Positions 1 through 7,149 of a stretch of 34,068 nucleotides of DNA are shown in pieces. The number at the start of each line of letters is the position of its first letter. Positions within the stretch are counted from its first letter, which is position 1. Made by a program: the position numbers and the translations under genes. Source of the DNA: RFPI01 sp964398195 (lineage in GTDB: Bacteria; Pseudomonadota; Gammaproteobacteria; Burkholderiales; Methylophilaceae); the NCBI GenBank assembly GCA_964398195.1, contig CAYNLW010000012.1, positions 1 through 34,068 on the forward strand, read 5' to 3'. A model generated the notes under the pieces. That model did not search any database, was not told the origin of the DNA, and saw only the letters and a list, made by a program, of their open reading frames with translations.

Positions 1-1
1 A

Positions 2-53
2 TTGATGAGTCTATCCTCTCTCAACAACTGGTTCAAAAAATTAACTCAGTTCA
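2..53. repeat. Left copy of 52-bp window-terminal inverted repeat
   Basis: These 52 bases are the exact reverse complement of 34017-34068, the last bases of the window; identity stops at base 54 (a here, which would have to pair with the c at 34016). Both gene readings through the repeat are open: frame 2 gives the start of the small protein ending at 334, and frame 1 gives the reading that, at the other copy, belongs to the RTX protein. Sharing of this kind at both ends is what a contig broken at a genomic repeat looks like, but a real inverted repeat in the genome is equally compatible. Confidence 0.95.
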
Positions 54-334
54 AATTTGTTTCATGTCCAATCTCAGCAAAGGAAATTGAATGGACTAAA
101 AAAAATAAAGAAATCGTTTCATGGAATATGATTAAGCCAGGAAGAATAAAAATGACACGTAGCGATTTACCTGAACATATTGAGGAATGGGACGTTTTTG
201 TAGTGACTAAACCTTTCGATTTTGAGGGTGCTACTTTTTCGCCTGGCGATCTATTACAGTATGCTCGAATATTGACTAGCGATAATATGGATATCGCTTT
301 AGCGTTTGTGCATTTGCAAAAACTTCCTGATTAA
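2..334 (+). CDS. Hypothetical protein, possibly 5'-partial
   Basis: I do not recognise this protein of about 110 residues. The second half looks like a genuine folded protein (EEWDVFVVTKPFDF, then FSPGDLLQYARIL), acidic and with aromatic residues, without signal peptide or membrane segment. The first available ATG is at 5, inside the 52-base terminal repeat; no ribosome binding site can be judged because the window starts there, so the true start may lie upstream or the N-terminal 17 residues may be repeat-derived. Base composition is clearly AT-richer than the core genes further right, in keeping with an accessory gene. Nothing in the neighbours indicates a role: the next gene is an antitoxin 122 bases downstream. 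Confidence 0.5.
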   Translation: MMSLSSLNNWFKKLTQFKFVSCPISAKEIEWTKKNKEIVSWNMIKPGRIKMTRSDLPEHIEEWDVFVVTKPFDFEGATFSPGDLLQYARILTSDNMDIALAFVHLQKLPD

Positions 335-456
335 CATTGTTTATGTTCTTCAGAAGCTTACGTTGGGATTAAAACTTTGGCATTGATTTTTTAGAAGGTT
401 ATATCAATTAATATTTAACGAACTATCATTTGAAAATTTTTAATGAAAGTGCTGAT

Positions 457-924
457 ATGCGAGCTCATCCTACAAAAAAGCCAAAAAATTCTTCTGCTAA
501 ACAGCCAGATTTGGAAAGGTTTTTGTTATGGTCAGAGCGGCTTCTTGGAGAGTCGCCTAACCGAATTATTCAGCAAGTGAAAAAGGGATTAGACTCGGCG
601 TTGTTTTGTGGGGCGATTCGTCATTTTGCTATCACAAAGTCAGAGTTAGGCAAAATTCTAGGTATGTCCTCAGCGACCATATATCGTAAGTCTAAAGCAG
701 GGACTAAGCTAGATATACTAGCTTCCGAGAGATTGGCGCGAATTGCCATACTGGAAAAACAAGCTGCTGAGGTATTTGGGTCCGCTGAGTTGGCATTGGC
801 ATGGCTTAAATCACCGAATTTATTGCTTGAGCAACAAACCCCCTTGCAATTACTAGATACCGATATCGGTTGCGCGCAGGTGCGCCGTTTGTTGATGTCG
901 ATTGCCTACGGGGGTGTGGCTTGA
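457..924 (+). CDS. MbcA/ParS/Xre-type antitoxin (RES partner)
   Basis: Antitoxin of the Xre-RES class, 155 residues. The N-terminal half carries an Xre-like helix-turn-helix (ITKSELGKILGMSSATIYRK, roughly residues 60-80), which would bind the operator; the C-terminal third is a typical toxin-binding MbcA/ParS domain (VFGSAELALAWL, then TPLQLLDTDIGCAQVRRLL). In this family the antitoxin normally precedes and overlaps a RES-domain toxin that degrades NAD+. Here only a broken toxin start follows (see 921-1010), so the antitoxin is an orphan. I chose ATG 457 over the upstream TTG at 430 because GAAAG lies 8 bases before it and the intervening residues are not family-like. Sequence is AT-rich relative to the core. 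Confidence 0.85.
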   Translation: MRAHPTKKPKNSSAKQPDLERFLLWSERLLGESPNRIIQQVKKGLDSALFCGAIRHFAITKSELGKILGMSSATIYRKSKAGTKLDILASERLARIAILEKQAAEVFGSAELALAWLKSPNLLLEQQTPLQLLDTDIGCAQVRRLLMSIAYGGVA

Positions 925-1010
925 TTGTGTATCTTATGGGTAGCCCGCAATATGCGGTGGAAAGAACCGACATAGGCGCATGAGATAATGGCGGCAGATG
1001 TAATACTTAA
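921..1010 (+). pseudogene. RES-domain toxin relic (5' end only)
   Basis: Reading from the TTG at 921, which overlaps the antitoxin stop in the way usual for Xre-RES pairs, gives VYLMGSPQYA followed by GA*DNGGRCN and a stop at 1008. RES toxins begin with a VYRI..YA segment and then GARxxGGRWN, so residues and spacing line up; the TGA at 981 is one C-to-T change from the conserved arginine codon CGA, and TGT for TGG replaces the conserved tryptophan. The rest of the toxin (usually about 150-230 residues) is absent: the CitG-like gene follows directly. Family match is by eye, so the call is strong but not proven. Confidence 0.72.
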
Positions 1011-1044
1011 TATAAACGCAAAATTAAAGGCTTTATCACAATCT

Positions 1045-1878
1045 ATGCTGAATACCGCTTATCAATCTGCTTGTTTAGCTGAACTGGCTGCACTGAAGCC
1101 CGGCAATGTGCATGCCTTGGCTGATGGGCATGGCATGCGGGTTGAGCAGTTTGTGCAGAGTGCGCAGTTGTCCGCGCCTTGGATTGCAGATGCCCATCTA
1201 TCTGTCGGGCAACGTATTTTGCAGGCGGCGCAAGCGACTTGGCAGGGAGTGGGGTGTAATACTAATTTAGGCATTTTGCTGTTATGCGCACCGATTGCCC
1301 ACGCTTTCCAAGCATCACAGAAACAGTTTTCTGCGACCGCTTTGCAACAAACCTTGGCAGGGTTAACTGTGCAAGATGCCATTGCTGCCTATCAAGCCAT
1401 ACAGCTGATGAATCCTGCAGGTTTGGGGCAAGTCAGCCAGCAAGATGTGCAACAAACGCCTTCGGTGACTTTGTTGCAAGCGATGCAACTGGCGAGTGAA
1501 TATGATCTTATTGCGCGTCAATATGCCAATGGTTTTGATGAGATATTGTCGTTTGGTGTGCCACTATTTAAATCATTCAAGCAGCAATGGGAAAAGCCGG
1601 GTTGGGCGATTACAGCGCTATATCTTGGCTTTTTATCAGAATTTTTAGATAGCCATATCGTCAGAAAACTAGGTGTTCAACAAGCCAGTCAAGTGCAACT
1701 TCAAGCGCGACAACATCAACAAGCTTTGCACGCACTAGAAAACCCTAAAACCTATTTCAAATCGCTAATGCAATGGGATCAACAACTAAAAAATCAGGGC
1801 ATCAACCCCGGCACCAGCGCCGACCTTACAGTCGCTACGCTGTTTGTGTTGGTGCTTAATGGGGTGGCAATTGAATAA
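1045..1878 (+). CDS. CitG/MdcB-like triphosphoribosyl-dephospho-CoA synthase family protein
   Basis: Family markers are LKPGNVH near residue 15, NTNLGILLLCAPIAH near residue 73 and FDEILSFGVPLF near residue 165. Characterised members (CitG, MdcB) join dephospho-CoA to the ribose of ATP, releasing adenine, to make a prosthetic-group precursor of acyl carrier proteins. No citrate or malonate decarboxylase genes are nearby; in methylotrophic betaproteobacteria a relative accompanies tetrahydromethanopterin C1 genes, so a cofactor role there is a better guess than decarboxylase maturation. An in-frame ATG at 988 would add 19 residues, but that stretch overlaps the RES toxin relic, so I prefer ATG 1045, which puts the conserved ACLAEL..KPGNVH block close to the start as expected. 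Convergent with the toxin-antitoxin pair, 6 bases away. Confidence 0.8.
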   Translation: MLNTAYQSACLAELAALKPGNVHALADGHGMRVEQFVQSAQLSAPWIADAHLSVGQRILQAAQATWQGVGCNTNLGILLLCAPIAHAFQASQKQFSATALQQTLAGLTVQDAIAAYQAIQLMNPAGLGQVSQQDVQQTPSVTLLQAMQLASEYDLIARQYANGFDEILSFGVPLFKSFKQQWEKPGWAITALYLGFLSEFLDSHIVRKLGVQQASQVQLQARQHQQALHALENPKTYFKSLMQWDQQLKNQGINPGTSADLTVATLFVLVLNGVAIE

Positions 1879-1884
1879 ATGGCT

Positions 1885-2196
1885 TTATAAGGACGCTAGT
1901 TTTTCTAGCGTATCGGGATATTTTTTAACCAATTGAATGAGGGTTGCTGCTTGGCTATTTGGCTGAGTGCGGCCTTGTTCCCAACTTTCTAAAGTGCGTT
2001 CGTTTACCATTAAATATCTGGCCATTACAGCCCTAGAGAGATTCAAGCTTTCTCTTAGACTCTTAAGCTCAGTAGCAGTAAGCTGTTGTGGAATTCTTGC
2101 TTTTACTTGATGATTCTTAAGCGTAATTTTGCCTTCACGATGTTGCGCTAATTCATCAAAACCGTCCTTAAGCTCAGTAAATAAATCACGTTTCAT
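1885..2196 (-). CDS. HigA/NadS-like antitoxin
   Basis: Antitoxin of a type II toxin-antitoxin pair, 103 residues. Residues about 40-80 form an Xre-type helix-turn-helix (TELKSLRESLNLSRAVMA, then NERTLESWEQGR), the part that should bind the operator and repress the pair; the N-terminal segment (LFTELKDGFDELAQHR) is the probable toxin-binding region seen in HigA/NadS proteins. AGGA lies 8 bases before ATG 2196. It follows the RelE/HigB-family toxin gene by 43 bases, so the order is toxin first, as in higBA. Its last codons form a perfect 7-bp stem with the loop at 1893-1911. Confidence 0.88.
   Translation of the reverse strand: MKRDLFTELKDGFDELAQHREGKITLKNHQVKARIPQQLTATELKSLRESLNLSRAVMARYLMVNERTLESWEQGRTQPNSQAATLIQLVKKYPDTLEKLASL
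1893..1911. terminator. Stem-loop at convergent citG-like/higA junction
   Basis: ACGCTAG, loop TTTTT, CTAGCGT: a perfect 7-bp stem overlapping the 3' end of the antitoxin gene and lying 15 bases after the citG-like stop. Neither strand shows a clean U-tract immediately downstream, so it is at best a weak or bidirectional terminator. Confidence 0.4.
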
Positions 2197-2239
2197 ATGG
2201 CTATTCCTAAAATTAATTGAGCTGAATTAATTTGCTAAA

Positions 2240-2572
2240 TCATTTTGCTATTTCATTCAGCAGTATTTGCTTTAACGTCTTAATTTGTTGTGGTGTTAAA
2301 TCAGCCATTTCACTTTTACGATAAATTGTCATCAACCAATATTGCTTTTTGTCGCGGTGGAAATAGTAAATTAATCTTAATCTGCCGCGTGTTCCCTTGT
2401 TGTTAATCACATCTGGTAAACGAAGTTTTCTTAATCCACCTGAACCCTTAATTATTGCGCCTGCATCTGGCCTGAGTATCAAAAGCTTTTGCAAAGAGGC
2501 AAATTGACGCTCATCCAAATAATCAGTGCGATATTTCTCAAAGGCTGAAAGTTGAATAAATGCTACTGGCAT
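2240..2572 (-). CDS. RelE/HigB-family toxin
   Basis: Toxin of the RelE superfamily, 110 residues, of the HigB-2/NadS-partner branch; such toxins cleave mRNA at the ribosome. Visible family features are the N-terminal FIQLSAFEKY strand and the GSGGLRKLRLP...GTRGRLRLIYYFHR...YWLMTIYRKSE core, which supplies the basic and aromatic residues of the RNase site. The C-terminal LTPQQIKTLKQIL helix is also typical. It is intact in length and reading frame and precedes its antitoxin by 43 bases, so the module is probably functional, unlike the RES system nearby. TATAAT abuts the ATG directly, which is unusual (see the promoter entry). Confidence 0.88.
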   Translation of the reverse strand: MPVAFIQLSAFEKYRTDYLDERQFASLQKLLILRPDAGAIIKGSGGLRKLRLPDVINNKGTRGRLRLIYYFHRDKKQYWLMTIYRKSEMADLTPQQIKTLKQILLNEIAK

Positions 2573-2592
2573 ATTATACGATATCCGGGTAT
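2573..2592 (-). promoter_or_regulatory. Candidate higBA promoter and operator
   Basis: On the minus strand TATAAT (2578-2573) immediately precedes the toxin ATG, and just upstream is ATACCCGGATAT (2592-2581), a 12-bp imperfect palindrome with 10 of 12 symmetric positions. It sits where a -10/-35 spacer would be, fitting autorepression by the antitoxin. No convincing -35 hexamer is present, and the -10 would put the start point inside the coding region, so the assignment is tentative. Confidence 0.35.
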
Positions 2593-2711
2593 GAATAAAA
2601 AGAAAGAATTTTTCTTAGGAAGAATTATCTTTTAATTAATTTATTATTTTTATCAGTTTAAGTTATTGAATAATAACGATATTATTTATTTATGTGGAAA
2701 GTGTGTCAATA

Positions 2712-3839
2712 CTAACGAGATGATTGATGAATTAATTGATGTAGTTTGCTAGCTAAATCAGGTAGCCGTGCCTGATTATCGGATAGTTGGTTTGAGAGGG
2801 TTTGTAAGCAGGTTAATTGAGTAAAAGTTGCTAACAAGGTATCAGGGCGGATAATGCCGTTGCACCAGTCCAGATTAAAGTCTGCTATTAGATTAGTCTC
2901 GCCATAATATTGCTGAAGGAATGCATTTAATTTATCTAAATGAATATCTTCATCTTGTTGATAAGGCAGCCATATTAACGGGCTGCCTGACCAGATAGCG
3001 CGGACTAGGCTGTCTTCGCCGCGGACGAAGTTGAGATGGCAGCGCCATAGCAGTTGGTCGTATTGTTGTTGGCTGAGGAATGGCAGGATGTGGGCGGTGA
3101 GGTTGCCGACTTGATAGCTTTTTCCTGCTTGTATGGATTGACCGAAGAACTGTGTTAGGTGATCTTGTATGGTGACTAAAGGAATATGGCAGTGGATAGC
3201 GTAAGGCAGTTGCGATAGGGCTTGTAATAAGGCCTGCACTGGGGCGTGGGTGTAGGTGAATAATGAGATATGGTAAGTATCTGTGTCTAAATGATTCGAA
3301 AAGTTGTTATCTTGTCGCCATCTATCGCGATTATTCAATAAATCGTTTTCCCTCAAAAGTCCACCTGTGTCCCCAGAAAATCCCGGAAAGAAAAAAGTTT
3401 TGCTTAGGCCGTTGCTGTTCTGTATGGAGGAAAGGCCATGAAATTGCTTGACCCATGGTTCAGCGCTGAGGTACTCAAGATTGATCCAAACCCTTGTATT
3501 GGCGACCATCTCGCGTTGAAAGTCCTCTAGTAGCTGGCAGGCAAAGGCTTCAATCACCACTTCGTTGGGTGTTGCTGCGATTGCTTGATGGGCTTGCCAG
3601 TATTGAATTTGCACGCCTGCTATCGATACATGATGTTGGTTTAATTGGCTGGGTTGCTGGCGATATTCGGATAACTGCGGAATCAATAAGCTGGCGCTGG
3701 CAATATCATCTATCCATAATCGCACAGCATATTGATAGGTATTTGAAAGCTGTTGCGCTAACCGCCATGTAACACCAATATCGCCGAAGTTATCGATTAT
3801 TTGGCAGAAGATATCGACTTTTATTGGATTTTTATTCAT
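2712..3839 (-). CDS. earP: EF-P arginine rhamnosyltransferase EarP
   Basis: EarP transfers rhamnose from dTDP-rhamnose to the conserved arginine at the tip of elongation factor P, needed for rescue of ribosomes stalled on polyproline. Length (375 residues) fits the family. Diagnostic segments are DIFCQIIDNFGDIGVTWRLA at residues 9-28, including the catalytic-site aspartates, FFFPGFSGDTGGLLRE near the middle, and FVRGEDSLVRAIWSGSPLIW in the C-terminal nucleotide-sugar domain, followed by a Lys-Leu-Asn-Ala-Phe helix. It starts within the greB stop (ATGA overlap), implying translational coupling. The efp gene itself, often adjacent, is not in the window. Between this gene and the toxin gene lie about 140 AT-rich bases holding a weak 6-bp stem (GTTATT/AATAAC) but no clear terminator. 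Confidence 0.95.
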   Translation of the reverse strand: MNKNPIKVDIFCQIIDNFGDIGVTWRLAQQLSNTYQYAVRLWIDDIASASLLIPQLSEYRQQPSQLNQHHVSIAGVQIQYWQAHQAIAATPNEVVIEAFACQLLEDFQREMVANTRVWINLEYLSAEPWVKQFHGLSSIQNSNGLSKTFFFPGFSGDTGGLLRENDLLNNRDRWRQDNNFSNHLDTDTYHISLFTYTHAPVQALLQALSQLPYAIHCHIPLVTIQDHLTQFFGQSIQAGKSYQVGNLTAHILPFLSQQQYDQLLWRCHLNFVRGEDSLVRAIWSGSPLIWLPYQQDEDIHLDKLNAFLQQYYGETNLIADFNLDWCNGIIRPDTLLATFTQLTCLQTLSNQLSDNQARLPDLASKLHQLIHQSSR

Positions 3840-4327
3840 TCAGGTTGGCTATAGCTGACCGCGAGGATTTCATACATTTCTTCACCCACTGGCGTTTGCA
3901 CACGTATGTTGTCACCAATTTGCTTGCCTAGTATCGCCTTGGCTAGCGGGGAAACCCAACTGATATAGCCTTTGCTGGGCTCTAGCTCATCTTGTCCGAC
4001 GATGCGGTAATGGTGTTCAGTGTCATTTTCGAGGTGGTATAGCGTTACCCAAGCGCCAAAAAATACCTTTTCACTGTTTTCCTGTAATGCTGGGTCAACC
4101 ACAAAAGCGTTATCAATGCGTTGTAATAAAAATCTTAGTCTAGCGTCTATCTGCCGCAGTCTGCGCTTGCCGTAAATATAATCGCCATTTTCTGAGCGGT
4201 CGCCATTGCTAGCCGCCCATGAAACCACCCTGACCACCTCGGGGCGTTCTACTTTGACCAAATGATTAAATTCTGCCTCTAAGGTCGCAAGACCTTGCGG
4301 CGTTATATAATTTTTCTGCGATGCCAT
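3836..4327 (-). CDS. greB: Transcription elongation factor GreB
   Basis: GreB enters the RNA polymerase secondary channel and stimulates cleavage of backtracked transcripts. The 163-residue protein has the N-terminal coiled coil (LATLEAEFNHLVKVERPEVV), the acidic tip loop NGDRSENGDYIYGKRRLRQI that carries the catalytic acidic residues, and the C-terminal FKBP-like domain (ISWVSPLAKAILGKQIGD). The Asp-Tyr-x-Tyr-Gly-Lys-Arg-Arg signature after the tip separates GreB from GreA. Its start is only 26 bases from the divergent AddB-like start at 4354, so the two promoters must overlap each other or the coding sequences. Confidence 0.96.
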   Translation of the reverse strand: MASQKNYITPQGLATLEAEFNHLVKVERPEVVRVVSWAASNGDRSENGDYIYGKRRLRQIDARLRFLLQRIDNAFVVDPALQENSEKVFFGAWVTLYHLENDTEHHYRIVGQDELEPSKGYISWVSPLAKAILGKQIGDNIRVQTPVGEEMYEILAVSYSQPE

Positions 4328-4341
4328 ATTTGAAACTCAGC

Positions 4342-4347
4342 TAAAAT
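4342..4347 (+). promoter_or_regulatory. Possible -10 element for AddB-like gene
   Basis: TAAAAT sits 6 bases before the ATG at 4354, which would place transcription initiation at or next to the start codon, i.e. a leaderless or nearly leaderless message. No ribosome binding site is visible in the 26-base divergent gap and no good -35 hexamer is found 16-18 bases upstream. Tentative. Confidence 0.3.
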
Positions 4348-4353
4348 CACCCT

Positions 4354-7149
4354 ATGAATAATTCCAACAATTCTAACTTGATTTTGTGTTCTTCGCTCCG
4401 TTTGGCGAGGGCTTTACGTCAGGCTGAATGGCAAAAACATCTAGCCAGCGGTGAGCAAGTTTGGCACCCTCCACAAATCCAACCGCTATCTACTTGGTGG
4501 TCGCAACTTTTCCAAGAGGCGGTGCTTAGCGGTCAGACTGACGCTGATGAGATTGCAATCACAGAGTTATCCCCTTTCCAAGAGCGCTTGTTATGGGAAC
4601 GCGCGATTGCCGATTATCTGCGCGATGAAGAGGCTGCCGAGTTATTTAATGTGGCAGGCTTGGCGCAATCTTCTAGCGAGGCCAATCAATTTCTGATTGA
4701 GTGGAACATCAGTCTGACCGAGGCAGATGCCACTCCAGAAAGCACCGCTTTTATGCAATGGCGACAAGGTTTTCAGGCCTTGTGCCGCGAGCGCGGGGTG
4801 TTAGAGTCGGTGCGCTTTCAATTCAAAGTATTACAACTTTTGCAGGCTGGGGCTTGTCGATTGCCGCAACAAATTCAGTTTGCCGGATTAGAAAGAAAAT
4901 CGCCGCACACCTTGCGCCTGATTGAAATACTGCGTGAGCGCCATTGCCAAGTCGCAGATTTGCGCTTGCAAGAACAGGCTAGCCAACAGGTGCAATGTCT
5001 TGCCTTGAATGATCAGATGCACGAGTGTCGTATGGCGGTGGCTTGGGCGCAACAGCAACTCGGGCTGAATGCTGTTGCGCCAAATACCCCTGACCACACA
5101 GGGGCGAGCAAACAAATCGCCATCGTTGTTCCGCAATTAGAAAATCTGCGCGAATCGTTGGTGCGCCTATTAGACGAAGCGCTTATCCCATACAGCATGC
5201 GGCTGGACGCGGTTGAGCAAGAGCGGCCGTATGACTTATCGCTAGGCCTTGCGCTGTCCAGCATTCCTATCGTGGCCAGCGCGTTGCATATCCTTTCCTG
5301 CGCTATTCATGGGCATAGACTGCTGCAATCGGATATTTCCGCATTGCTACATTCGCCGTATTTTTCCGATAGCCGCGCGTTAAATGCTAGAGCCCGCTTG
5401 GATGCCTTGATGCGCGAAGAATTGGCGCTCAGTATTCAACCCAAACATTGGCTGAATTATCTTGCCAAGCAATCGCAATCCAACAAGTTTGACGGCGCCA
5501 TCACACAGCTAAGCAATCACTTTACTGCCTTGTGGCAAGTCGATTTGAAAGGCAGACATTTGCCTTCGCTGTGGTCAGCTAAATTGCTACAGGCGCTGCA
5601 AGCGGTGGCATGGGCGCAGGGACGCAGCCTATCTAGCCATGAATTTCAAGCGCATAAAAAATTCCTACAAGTATTACAAGATTTAGCCAAGCTGGATAAG
5701 GTGCTGGATAAAGTCGATGCAGCGCAAATCTTGAAGCGTCTGAACGAGCTGTGTCGGCAAGATATTTTCCAAGTCGAGGCGCCCGCACAAGTGCGTTTGC
5801 AAGTGGTAGGTATGCTGGAAGGTTTTGCCACGCCACTTGATGCGATTTGGGTGATGGGCATGAACGACCATCAGTGGCCGCCAGCGCCCAGACCAAATCC
5901 GCTTATTGCTGCCCATTTACAGCGCCAAGCTCAAACGCCGAATGCGGATAGTGAGGTACAAACGCAGTTTGCCGAAAAGATACAACAGCGTTTATTGCAT
6001 AGCGCTAAGCAGGTGATTTTTTCTTATGCTTTGAAAGATGGCGATAAAGACTGTCGTATCAGCCCACTAATTCTATCGTTTGCTACGCCCACATCTGCAT
6101 CACTTGCCATCACAAACATTAGTCCCAGTCTGACTTTGCCAGAACAATGGGCGCAACAATTGAGCGATGCCCAGCGTTTGCAATATTGGCAATGGCTGGA
6201 CGATAGCCTCGCGCCAGCCATCGCTGATGGCAGCGTGGTGAGCGGTGGCACTGGCCTGCTGAAGGCACAAGCGATTTGTCCAGCTTGGGCGTTTTATCGC
6301 TATCGTTTACACGCCAAAGCCCTTGATGAGCCGGTGAATGGCATAGATTCGATGCAGCGTGGCGAATTGGTGCATGCGGTACTAGAAAATTTCTGGCGTG
6401 GGCGCGACTCAGATTATTTGGCCGCCTTATCTGAACAAGATTTAAATGCGCTGTTACAGCAAATTGCCAGCAAGGTGATGCAAGACTTTTCCCAACAGCA
6501 TAACCAAGCCTATCCCGAGGCCTTTTTACAGCTTGAGCAACAACGCTTGGTGAATCTCACCGGCATTTGGCTAAATCAAGTCGAGCGCAAGCGTGAGCAG
6601 AAATTCCGCGTTTTCTCTGTAGAACAAAGCCAGCAGCAGCCGCTACGCAATTTAAGTATCTATATCAAGATGGATAGGGTGGATCAGTTGGAAGATGGCC
6701 GGCTGGTATTGATGGACTATAAAACAGGCAAGTTTATCTCGGTTAAAAGTTGGGCAAAACAACGCATTGATGATCCGCAACTGCCGTTTTATTGCAGCTA
6801 TGTGTTGCAACATGAGCAAGTGGCAGCGGTGCTATTTGCCAAAGTCTGGTTTGATGAAGCTAAATTCGCCGGCGTGGTGCAAGAGCAAGGGCTATTCAAA
6901 AAAGGCCCATATCAGGTGGGCGACCCAAATTCCAGAAATCCCATTCCCGCACAACAATTTCCTGATTGGCAAAAATTGCTAGATCACTGGCGCCTTAGCC
7001 TAGACGCCATCGCGCAAGAAATTGCCCAAGGCTATGCCGCTGTCATCGTTGAAAACGAAAAAGATCTGCTGTATTGCGAAGTCAAACCCCTGTTGCGACT
7101 AGCCGAGCGGCAATTGCAATTTGAACAACAACAAGCCGAGGCGTCATGA
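4354..7149 (+). CDS. AddB-like PD-(D/E)XK nuclease, DNA repair
   Basis: Large subunit (931 residues) of an AddAB-like end-processing complex. The N-terminal two thirds resemble a degenerate UvrD-type helicase scaffold without a Walker A (family-like LILCSSLRLARALRQAEW at the start, IAIVVPQLENLRESLVRLL near residue 252). The C-terminal nuclease domain has the expected elements in order: GELVHAVLENFW (about 670), MDRVD (about 773) and DYKTG (about 788), supplying His, Asp and Asp/Lys of the RecB-type active site. The stop overlaps the next ATG (ATGA), so it is translated together with the helicase. No four-cysteine iron-sulfur pattern is obvious. RecB- or RecC-like alternatives are less likely given the pair architecture. 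Start chosen as the only ATG upstream of the conserved N-terminus. Confidence 0.88.
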   Translation: MNNSNNSNLILCSSLRLARALRQAEWQKHLASGEQVWHPPQIQPLSTWWSQLFQEAVLSGQTDADEIAITELSPFQERLLWERAIADYLRDEEAAELFNVAGLAQSSSEANQFLIEWNISLTEADATPESTAFMQWRQGFQALCRERGVLESVRFQFKVLQLLQAGACRLPQQIQFAGLERKSPHTLRLIEILRERHCQVADLRLQEQASQQVQCLALNDQMHECRMAVAWAQQQLGLNAVAPNTPDHTGASKQIAIVVPQLENLRESLVRLLDEALIPYSMRLDAVEQERPYDLSLGLALSSIPIVASALHILSCAIHGHRLLQSDISALLHSPYFSDSRALNARARLDALMREELALSIQPKHWLNYLAKQSQSNKFDGAITQLSNHFTALWQVDLKGRHLPSLWSAKLLQALQAVAWAQGRSLSSHEFQAHKKFLQVLQDLAKLDKVLDKVDAAQILKRLNELCRQDIFQVEAPAQVRLQVVGMLEGFATPLDAIWVMGMNDHQWPPAPRPNPLIAAHLQRQAQTPNADSEVQTQFAEKIQQRLLHSAKQVIFSYALKDGDKDCRISPLILSFATPTSASLAITNISPSLTLPEQWAQQLSDAQRLQYWQWLDDSLAPAIADGSVVSGGTGLLKAQAICPAWAFYRYRLHAKALDEPVNGIDSMQRGELVHAVLENFWRGRDSDYLAALSEQDLNALLQQIASKVMQDFSQQHNQAYPEAFLQLEQQRLVNLTGIWLNQVERKREQKFRVFSVEQSQQQPLRNLSIYIKMDRVDQLEDGRLVLMDYKTGKFISVKSWAKQRIDDPQLPFYCSYVLQHEQVAAVLFAKVWFDEAKFAGVVQEQGLFKKGPYQVGDPNSRNPIPAQQFPDWQKLLDHWRLSLDAIAQEIAQGYAAVIVENEKDLLYCEVKPLLRLAERQLQFEQQQAEAS

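Noticed and set aside
1..90. Reading frame 1 at the left edge as a second RTX gene end
   Set aside because: Only 17 codons are shared with the RTX gene and the tail after them (13 residues to TGA) shows no RTX or secretion signature; kept as part of the repeat finding, not listed as a gene.
457..2572. The MbcA/ParS-type antitoxin as a partner of the HigB-like toxin
   Set aside because: The HigB-like toxin already has its own adjacent antitoxin, the two systems are on opposite strands, and the RES relic explains the first antitoxin.
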